The notes under the pieces were generated by a model. It saw only the letters and a program-made list of their open reading frames with translations. It had not been told where the DNA came from and did no database searches. The position numbers and the translations under genes were made by a program. From Tenebrio molitor (Eukaryota; Arthropoda; Insecta; Coleoptera; Tenebrionidae), in NCBI RefSeq assembly GCF_963966145.1, contig NC_091051.1, positions 1 to 64,000 on the forward strand: DNA of 64,000 nt, written 5' to 3'. Of the stretch, positions 54,701 through 64,000 are shown in pieces; positions within the stretch are counted from its first letter, which is position 1; every line of letters begins with the position of its first letter.

Positions 54701-55080
54701 CGGCCATAACTCCGTTATTAAGCGACTTAGAGCGATGAATTTGGCACCGTTGGATTCCTCTCGTCAAGCCGCTTCTTTTGAGCCAAAAATCTTCGAAAAT
54801 TAAAAAAATTATTTTTTTGCGAATTTCGCAAAAATTTTTATTTGAAAAGAAGCTCTTTGACGAGAGGAATCCAACGGTGTAAAATTTATTGCCGTAGCTT
54901 GCTTAATAACGGAGCTATGGCCGTTTAAATTTTGAAATTTAAAACGGCCATAACTCCGTTATTAAGCGACTTAGAGCGATGAATTTGGCACCGTTGGATT
55001 CCTCTCGTCAAGCCGCTTCTTTTGAGCCAAAAATCTTCGAAAATTAAAAAAATTATTTTTTTGCGAATTTCGCAAAAATT
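39790..55080. repeat. ~7.5-kb tandem duplication within the satellite
   Basis: Copy 1 is about 39790-47312 and copy 2 about 47313-55080. Markers offset by exactly 7523 bp: GAGTG 39978/47501 and 40433/47956, CGGCCCTAA 40112/47635 and 40567/48090, CGTCGGATTC 41591/49114, CTCATTGACG 43413/50936. Further right the offset becomes 7768, one monomer more (46921/54689), so single-monomer gains and losses followed the duplication. Confidence 0.85.
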
Positions 55081-58000
55081 TTTATTTGAAAAGAAGCTCT
55101 TTGACGAGAGGAATCCAACGGTGTAAAATTCATTGCCGTAGGTTGCTTAATAACGGAGCTATGGCCGTTTAAAGTTTTGAAATTTCAAACGGCCATAACT
55201 CCGTTATTAAGCGACTTAGAGCGATGAATTTGGCACCGTTGGATTCCTCTCGTCAAGCAGCTTCTTTTGAGCGAAAAATCTTCAAAAATTAAAAAAAATA
55301 TTTTTTTGCGAATTTCGCAAAAATTTTTATTCGAAAAGAAGCTCTTTGACGAGAGGAATCCAACGGTGTAACATTTATTGCCGTAGCTTGCTTAATAACG
55401 GAGATATGGCCGTTTAAAGTTTTGAAAGTTCAAACGGCCATAACTCCGTTATTAAGCGACTTAGAGCGATGAATTTGGCACCGTTGGATTCCTCTCGTCA
55501 AGCCGCTTCTTTTGAGCCAAAAATCTTCGAAAATTAAAAAAATTATTTTTTTGCGAATTTCGCAAAAATTTTTATTCGAAAAGAAGCTCATTGACGAGAG
55601 GAATCCAACGGTGTAAAATTTATTGCCGTAGCTTGCTTAATAACGGAGCTATGGCCGTTTAAATTTTGAAATTTAAAACGGCCATAACTCCGTTATTAAG
55701 CGACTTAGAGCGATGAATTTGGCACCGTTGGATTCCTCTCGTCAAGCCGCTTCTTTTGAGCCAAAAATCTTCGAAAATTAAAAAAATTATTTTTTTGCGA
55801 ATTTCGCAAAAATTTTTATTTGAAAAGAAGCTCTTTGACGAGAGGAATCCAACGGTGTAAAATTTATTGCCGTAGCTTGCTTAATAACGGAGCTATGGCC
55901 GTTTAAAGTTTTGAAATTTCAAACGGCCATAACTCCGTTATTAAGCGACTTAGAGCGATGAATTTGGCACCGTTGGATTCCTCTCGTCAAGCAGCTTCTT
56001 TTGAGCGAAAAATCTTCAAAAATTAAAAAAAATATTTTTTTGCGAATTTCGCAAAAATTTTTATTCGAAAAGAAGCTCTTTGACGAGAGGAATCCAACGG
56101 TGTAACATTTATTGCCGTAGCTTGCTTAATAACGGAGATATGGCCGTTTAAAGTTTTGAAAGTTCAAACGGCCATAACTCCGTTATTAAGCGACTTAGAG
56201 CGATGAATTTGGCACCGTTGGATTCCTCTCGTCAAGCCGCTTCTTTTGAGCCAAAAATCTTCGAAAATTAAAAAAATTATTTTTTTGCGAATTTCGCAAA
56301 AATTTTTATTCGAAAAGAAGCTCATTGACGAGAGGAATCCAACGGTGTAAAATTTATTGCCGTAGCTTGCTTAATAACGGAGCTATGGCCGTTTAAATTT
56401 TGAAATTTAAAACGGCCATAACTCCGTTATTAAGCGACTTAGAGCGATGAATTTGGCACCGTTGGATTCCTCTCGTCAAGCCGCTTCTTTTGAGCCAAAA
56501 ATCTTCGAAAATTAAAAAAATTATTTTTTTGCGAATTTCGCAAAAATTTTTATTTGAAAAGAAGCTCTTTGACGAGAGGAATCCAACGGTGTAAAATTTA
56601 TTGCCGTAGCTTGCTTAATAACGGAGCTATGGCCGTTTAAAGTTTTGAAATTTCAAACGGCCATAACTCCGTTATTAAGCGACTTAGAGCGATGAATTTG
56701 GCACCGTTGGATTCCTCTCGTCAAGCAGCTTCTTTTGAGCGAAAAATCTTCAAAAATTAAAAAAAATATTTTTTTGCGAATTTCGCAAAAATTTTTATTC
56801 GAAAAGAAGCTCTTTGACGAGAGGAATCCAACGGTGTAACATTTATTGCCGTAGCTTGCTTAATAACGGAGATATGGCCGTTTAAAGTTTTGAAAGTTCA
56901 AACGGCCATAACTCCGTTATTAAGCGACTTAGAGCGATGAATTTGGCACCGTTGGATTCCTCTCGTCAAGCAGCTTCTTTTGAGCGAAAAATCTTCAAAA
57001 ATTAAAAAAAATATTTTTTTGCGAATTTCGCAAAAATTTTTATTCGAAAAGAAGCTCTTTGACGAGAGGAATCCAACGGTGTAACATTTATTGCCGTAGC
57101 TTGCTTAATAACGGAGATATGGCCGTTTAAAGTTTTGAAAGTTCAAACGGCCATAACTCCGTTATTAAGCGACTTAGAGCGATGAATTTGGCACCGTTGG
57201 ATTCCTCTCGTCAAGCCGCTTCTTTTGAGCCAAAAATCTTCGAAAATTAAAAAAATTATTTTTTTGCGAATTTCGCAAAAATTTTTATTCGAAAAGAAGC
57301 TCATTGACGAGAGGAATCCAACGGTGTAAAATTTATTGCCGTAGCTTGCTTAATAACGGAGCTATGGCCGTTTAAATTTTGAAATTTAAAACGGCCATAA
57401 CTCCGTTATTAAGCGACTTAGAGCGATGAATTTGGCACCGTTGGATTCCTCTCGTCAAGCCGCTTCTTTTGAGCCAAAAATCTTCGAAAATTAAAAAAAT
57501 TATTTTTTTGCGAATTTCGCAAAAATTTTTATTTGAAAAGAAGCTCTTTGACGAGAGGAATCCAACGGTGTAAAATTTATTGCCGTAGCTTGCTTAATAA
57601 CGGAGCTATGGCCGTTTAAATTTTGAAATTTAAAACGGCCATAACTCCGTTATTAAGCGACTTAGAGCGATGAATTTGGCACCGTTGGATTCCTCTCGTC
57701 AAGCCGCTTCTTTTGAGCCAAAAATCTTCGAAAATTAAAAAAATTATTTTTTTGCGAATTTCGCAAAAATTTTTATTTGAAAAGAAGCTCTTTGACGAGA
57801 GGAATCCAACGGTGTAAAATTCATTGCCGTAGGTTGCTTAATAACGGAGCTATGGCCGTTTAAAGTTTTGAAATTTCAAACGGCCATAACTCCGTTATTA
57901 AGCGACTTAGAGCGATGAATTTGGCACCGTTGGATTCCTCTCGTCAAGCAGCTTCTTTTGAGCGAAAAATCTTCAAAAATTAAAAAAAATATTTTTTTGC

Positions 58001-60200
58001 GAATTTCGCAAAAATTTTTATTCGAAAAGAAGCTCTTTGACGAGAGGAATCCAACGGTGTAACATTTATTGCCGTAGCTTGCTTAATAACGGAGATATGG
58101 CCGTTTAAAGTTTTGAAAGTTCAAACGGCCATAACTCCGTTATTAAGCGACTTAGAGCGATGAATTTGGCACCGTTGGATTCCTCTCGTCAAGCCGCTTC
58201 TTTTGAGCCAAAAATCTTCGAAAATTAAAAAAATTATTTTTTTGCGAATTTCGCAAAAATTTTTATTCGAAAAGAAGCTCATTGACGAGAGGAATCCAAC
58301 GGTGTAAAATTTATTGCCGTAGCTTGCTTAATAACGGAGCTATGGCCGTTTAAATTTTGAAATTTAAAACGGCCATAACTCCGTTATTAAGCGACTTAGA
58401 GCGATGAATTTGGCACCGTTGGATTCCTCTCGTCAAGCCGCTTCTTTTGAGCCAAAAATCTTCGAAAATTAAAAAAATTATTTTTTTGCGAATTTCGCAA
58501 AAATTTTTATTTGAAAAGAAGCTCTTTGACGAGAGGAATCCAACGGTGTAAAATTTATTGCCGTAGCTTGCTTAATAACGGAGCTATGGCCGTTTAAAGT
58601 TTTGAAATTTCAAACGGCCATAACTCCGTTATTAAGCGACTTAGAGCGATGAATTTGGCACCGTTGGATTCCTCTCGTCAAGCAGCTTCTTTTGAGCGAA
58701 AAATCTTCAAAAATTAAAAAAAATATTTTTTTGCGAATTTCGCAAAAATTTTTATTCGAAAAGAAGCTCTTTGACGAGAGGAATCCAACGGTGTAACATT
58801 TATTGCCGTAGCTTGCTTAATAACGGAGATATGGCCGTTTAAAGTTTTGAAAGTTCAAACGGCCATAACTCCGTTATTAAGCGACTTAGAGCGATGAATT
58901 TGGCACCGTTGGATTCCTCTCGTCAAGCCGCTTCTTTTGAGCCAAAAATCTTCGAAAATTAAAAAAATTATTTTTTTGCGAATTTCGCAAAAATTTTTAT
59001 TCGAAAAGAAGCTCATTGACGAGAGGAATCCAACGGTGTAAAATTTATTGCCGTAGCTTGCTTAATAACGGAGCTATGGCCGTTTAAATTTTGAAATTTA
59101 AAACGGCCATAACTCCGTTATTAAGCGACTTAGAGCGATGAATTTGGCACCGTTGGATTCCTCTCGTCAAGCCGCTTCTTTTGAGCCAAAAATCTTCGAA
59201 AATTAAAAAAATTATTTTTTTGCGAATTTCGCAAAAATTTTTATTTGAAAAGAAGCTCTTTGACGAGAGGAATCCAACGGTGTAAAATTTATTGCCGTAG
59301 CTTGCTTAATAACGGAGCTATGGCCGTTTAAAGTTTTGAAATTTCAAACGGCCATAACTCCGTTATTAAGCGACTTAGAGCGATGAATTTGGCACCGTTG
59401 GATTCCTCTCGTCAAGCAGCTTCTTTTGAGCGAAAAATCTTCAAAAATTAAAAAAAATATTTTTTTGCGAATTTCGCAAAAATTTTTATTCGAAAAGAAG
59501 CTCTTTGACGAGAGGAATCCAACGGTGTAACATTTATTGCCGTAGCTTGCTTAATAACGGAGATATGGCCGTTTAAAGTTTTGAAAGTTCAAACGGCCAT
59601 AACTCCGTTATTAAGCGACTTAGAGCGATGAATTTGGCACCGTTGGATTCCTCTCGTCAAGCCGCTTCTTTTGAGCCAAAAATCTTCGAAAATTAAAAAA
59701 ATTATTTTTTTGCGAATTTCGCAAAAATTTTTATTCGAAAAGAAGCTCATTGACGAGAGGAATCCAACGGTGTAAAATTTATTGCCGTAGCTTGCTTAAT
59801 AACGGAGCTATGGCCGTTTAAATTTTGAAATTTAAAACGGCCATAACTCCGTTATTAAGCGACTTAGAGCGATGAATTTGGCACCGTTGGATTCCTCTCG
59901 TCAAGCCGCTTCTTTTGAGCCAAAAATCTTCGAAAATTAAAAAAATTATTTTTTTGCGAATTTCGCAAAAATTTTTATTTGAAAAGAAGCTCTTTGACGA
60001 GAGGAATCCAACGGTGTAAAATTTATTGCCGTAGCTTGCTTAATAACGGAGCTATGGCCGTTTAAAGTTTTGAAATTTCAAACGGCCATAACTCCGTTAT
60101 TAAGCGACTTAGAGCGATGAATTTGGCACCGTTGGATTCCTTTCGTCAAGCCGCTTCTTTTGAGCCAAAAACCTTCGAAAATTAAAAAAATTATTTTTTT
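55080..60200. repeat. ~734-bp trimeric higher-order repeat in the satellite
   Basis: The monomer variant TGAAATTTAAAACGG recurs at 55668, 56401, 57380, 57624, 58358, 59092 and 59826. Spacings are mostly 733-734 bp (three monomers), with one 979-bp (four-monomer) and one 244-bp step. Each trimer combines one type-2 and two type-1-like monomers. Confidence 0.85.
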
Positions 60201-63200
60201 GCGAATTTCGCAAAAATTTTTATTTGAAAAGAAGCTCTTTGACGAGAGGAATCCAACGGTGTAAAATTCATTGCCGTAGGTTGCTTAATAACGGAGCTGG
60301 CCGTTTAAAGTTTTGAAATTTCAAACGCCCATAACTCCGTTATTAAGCGACTTAGAGCGATGAATTTGGCACCGTTGGATTCCTCTCGTCAAGCAGCTTC
60401 TTTTGAGCGAAAAATCTTCGAAAATTAAAAAAAATATTTTTTTGCGAATTTCGCAAAAATTTTTATTTGAAAAGAAGCTCTTTGACGAGAGGAATCCAAC
60501 GGTGTAAAATTCATTGCCGTAGGTTGCTTAATAACGGAGCTATGGCCGTTTAAATTTTGAAATTTAAAACGGCCATAACTCCGTTATTAAGCGACTTAGA
60601 GCGATGAATTTGGCACCGTTGGATTCCTCTCGTCAAGCCGCTTCTTTTGAGCCAAAAATCTTCGAAAATTAAAAAAATTATTTTTTTGCGAATTTCGCAA
60701 AAATTTTTATTTGAAAAGAAGCTCTTTGACGAGAGGAATCCAACGGTGTAAAATTTATTGCCGTAGCTTGCTTAATAACGGAGCTATGGCCGTTTAAAGT
60801 TTTGAAATTTCAAACGGCCATAACTCCGTTATTAAGCGACTTAGAGCGATGAATTTGGCACCGTTGGATTCCTCTCGTCAAGCAGCTTCTTTTGAGCGAA
60901 AAATCTTCAAAAATTAAAAAAAATATTTTTTTGCGAATTTCGCAAAAATTTTTATTCGAAAAGAAGCTCTTTGACGAGAGGAATCCAACGGTGTAACATT
61001 TATTGCCGTAGCTTGCTTAATAACGGAGATATGGCCGTTTAAAGTTTTGAAAGTTCAAACGGCCATAACTCCGTTATTAAGCGACTTAGAGCGATGAATT
61101 TGGCACCGTTGGATTCCTCTCGTCAAGCCGCTTCTTTTGAGCCAAAAATCTTCGAAAATTAAAAAAATTATTTTTTTGCGAATTTCGCAAAAATTTTTAT
61201 TTGAAAAGAAGCTCTTTGACGAGAGGAATCCAACGGTGTAAAATTCATTGCCGTAGGTTGCTTAATAACGGAGCTGGCCGTTTAAAGTTTTGAAATTTCA
61301 AACGCCCATAACTCCGTTATTAAGCGACTTAGAGCGATGAATTTGGCACCGTTGGATTCCTCTCGTCAAGCAGCTTCTTTTGAGCGAAAAATCTTCGAAA
61401 ATTAAAAAAAATATTTTTTTGCGAATTTCGCAAAAATTTTTATTTGAAAAGAAGCTCTTTGACGAGAGGAATCCAACGGTGTAAAATTCATTGCCGTAGG
61501 TTGCTTAATAACGGAGCTATGGCCGTTTAAAGTTTTGAAATTTCAAACGGCCATAACTCCGTTATTAAGCGACTTAGAGCAATGAATTTGGCACCGTTGG
61601 ATTCCTCTCGTCAAGCAGCTTCTTTTGAGCCAAAAATCTTCGAAAATTAAAAAAATTATTTTTTTGCGAATTTCGCAAAAATTTTTATTTGAAAAGAAGC
61701 TCTTTGACGAGAGGAATCCAACGGTGTAAAATTTATTGCCGTAGCTTGCTTAATAACGGAGCTATGGCCGTTTAAAGTTTTGAAATTTCAAACGGCCATA
61801 ACTCCGTTATTAAGCGACTTAGAGCGATGAATTTGGCACCGTTGGATTCCTCTCGTCAAGCAGCTTCTTTTGAGCGAAAAATCTTCAAAAATTAAAAAAA
61901 ATATTTTTTTGCGAATTTCGCAAAAATTTTTATTCGAAAAGAAGCTCTTTGACGAGAGGAATCCAACGGTGTAACATTTATTGCCGTAGCTTGCTTAATA
62001 ACGGAGATATGGCCGTTTAAAGTTTTGAAATTTCAAACGGCCATAACTCCGTTATTAAGCGACTTAGAGCGATGAATTTGGCACCGTTGGATTCCTCTCG
62101 TCAAGCAGCTTCTTTTGAGCGAAAAATCTTCAAAAATTAAAAAAAATATTTTTTTGCGAATTTCGCAAAAATTTTTATTCGAAAAGAAGCTCTTTGACGA
62201 GAGGAATCCAACGGTGTAACATTTATTGCCGTAGCTTGCTTAATAACGGAGATATGGCCGTTTAAAGTTTTGAAAGTTCAAACGGCCATAACTCCGTTAT
62301 TAAGCGACTTAGAGCGATGAATTTGGCACCGTTGGATTCCTCTCGTCAAGCAGCTTCTTTTGAGCGAAAAATCTTCAAAAATTAAAAAAAATTTTTTTTT
62401 GCGAATTTCGCAAAAATTTTTATTCGAAAAGAAGCTCATTGACGAGAGGAATCCAACGGTGTAAAATTCATTGCCGTAGGTTGCTTAATAACGGAGCTAT
62501 GGCCGTTTAAAGTTTTGAAATTTCAAACGGCCATAACTCCGTTATTAAGCGACTTAGAGCGATGAATTTGGCACCGTTGGATTCCTCTCGTCAAGCAGCT
62601 TCTTTTGAGCGAAAAATCTTCAAAAATTAAAAAAAATATTTTTTTGCGAATTTCGCAAAAATTTTTATTCGAAAAGAAGCTCTTTGACGAGAGGAATCCA
62701 ACGGTGTAACATTTATTGCCGTAGCTTGCTTAATAACGGAGATATGGCCGTTTAAAGTTTTGAAAGTTCAAACGGCCATAACTCCGTTATTAAGCGACTT
62801 AGAGCGATGAATTTGGCACCGTTGGATTCCTCTCGTCAAGCCGCTTCTTTTGAGCCAAAAATCTTCGAAAATTAAAAAAATTATTTTTTTGCGAATTTCG
62901 CAAAAATTTTTATTCGAAAAGAAGCTCATTGACGAGAGGAATCCAACGGTGTAAAATTTATTGCCGTAGCTTGCTTAATAACGGAGCTATGGCCGTTTAA
63001 ATTTTGAAATTTAAAACGGCCATAACTCCGTTATTAAGCGACTTAGAGCGATGAATTTGGCACCGTTGGATTCCTCTCGTCAAGCCGCTTCTTTTGAGCC
63101 AAAAATCTTCGAAAATTAAAAAAATTATTTTTTTGCGAATTTCGCAAAAATTTTTATTTGAAAAGAAGCTCTTTGACGAGAGGAATCCAACGGTGTAAAA

Positions 63201-64000
63201 TTTATTGCCGTAGCTTGCTTAATAACGGAGCTATGGCCGTTTAAATTTTGAAATTTAAAACGGCCATAACTCCGTTATTAAGCGACTTAGAGCGATGAAT
63301 TTGGCACCGTTGGATTCCTCTCGTCAAGCCGCTTCTTTTGAGCCAAAAATCTTCGAAAATTAAAAAAATTATTTTTTTGCGAATTTCGCAAAAATTTTTA
63401 TTTGAAAAGAAGCTCTTTGACGAGAGGAATCCAACGGTGTAAAATTCATTGCCGTAGGTTGCTTAATAACGGAGCTATGGCCGTTTAAAGTTTTGAAATT
63501 TCAAACGGCCATAACTCCGTTATTAAGCGACTTAGAGCGATGAATTTGGCACCGTTGGATTCCTCTCGTCAAGCAGCTTCTTTTGAGCGAAAAATCTTCA
63601 AAAATTAAAAAAAATATTTTTTTGCGAATTTCGCAAAAATTTTTATTCGAAAAGAAGCTCTTTGACGAGAGGAATCCAACGGTGTAACATTTATTGCCGT
63701 AGCTTGCTTAATAACGGAGATATGGCCGTTTAAAGTTTTGAAAGTTCAAACGGCCATAACTCCGTTATTAAGCGACTTAGAGCGATGAATTTGGCACCGT
63801 TGGATTCCTCTCGTCAAGCCGCTTCTTTTGAGCCAAAAATCTTCGAAAATTAAAAAAATTATTTTTTTGCGAATTTCGCAAAAATTTTTATTCGAAAAGA
63901 AGCTCATTGACGAGAGGAATCCAACGGTGTAAAATTTATTGCCGTAGCTTGCTTAATAACGGAGCTATGGCCGTTTAAATTTTGAAATTTAAAACGGCCA

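Larger units (their letters stand above)
30715..64000. repeat. Subtelomeric palindromic satellite array, ~245-bp monomer
   Basis: About 33.3 kb of uninterrupted tandem repeats, roughly 137-138 monomers, continuing past the window. Spacing measured at the GACGAGAGG mark is 245 bp (30785, 31030, then 31519, 31764, 32009), sometimes 244. Each monomer has two arms of an imperfect inverted repeat (GACGAGAGGAATCCAACGGT ... and its complement) around a ~16-nt centre, plus an AT-rich spacer (AAAATTAAAAAATTTATTTTT). No coding potential, retroelement or TCAGG is seen inside. Two main subfamilies: type 1 (CTTCGAAAATT, ATTTGAAAAG) and type 2 (CTTCAAAAATT, ATTCGAAAAG, GGAGATATGG). Confidence 0.98.

Noticed and set aside
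30715..64000. CRISPR-like direct repeats
   Set aside because: Whole ~245-bp units repeat in tandem with no short repeat/unique spacer pattern, in an insect telomeric context.

Overview
This window is the end region of an insect chromosome, most likely a beetle (Coleoptera). Five perfect arrays of the pentamer TCAGG (CCTGA on the + strand) are present; TCAGG is the telomeric repeat of Tribolium and many other Coleoptera. The G-rich strand reads 5'->3' towards position 1, so the chromosome tip lies to the left and the centromere to the right. I see no single-copy host gene, tRNA, rRNA or CRISPR.

Positions 1-30714 are six non-LTR retrotransposons of the R1 clade, SART/TRAS group. All are on the minus strand, and neighbouring elements are separated by TCAGG tracts of 57 to 1442 bp. 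From the tip inwards: element A (family 1, both ORFs open, 3' end cut by the window edge), B1 (family 2, intact ORF1, ORF2 broken, both UTRs shortened), C (family 3, 5'-truncated, ORF2 only), B2 (family 2, full length, ORF2 frameshifted), D (family 1, full length, both ORFs open) and E (family 4, ORF2 C-terminal half only). Wherever the 3' junction is inside the window, the element's poly(A) runs straight into AGGTCAGG. This fits insertion between C and A of TC^AGG, the equivalent of the SART1 site in Bombyx TTAGG repeats.

Full-length elements carry a ~450-nt 5' UTR, ORF1 (gag-like, CCHC knuckles) and ORF2 (APE endonuclease, reverse transcriptase, C-terminal CCHC). The ORFs meet in a stop/start overlap, TAATG in family 2 and ATGA in family 1. 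All elements also share 3' structured sequences. Families 1 and 2 have almost the same 5' UTR and families 1-4 share a ~120-nt 3' tail, although their proteins differ greatly. Just after the ORF2 stop each family has a hairpin whose stem sequence changes but whose pairing is kept.

Positions 30715-64000 are one uninterrupted AT-rich satellite array of about 137-138 monomers. The monomer is ~245 bp, with twelve ~210-bp short forms. Most of each monomer is a large imperfect inverted repeat. The array has nested higher-order duplications (2135, 2835, 1890 and ~7523 bp) and a trimeric ~734-bp higher-order repeat near its right side. It joins element E directly, with no TCAGG between them, and continues past the window.

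The layout suggests a distal telomeric domain maintained or colonised by target-specific retrotransposons, backed by a subtelomeric palindromic satellite.
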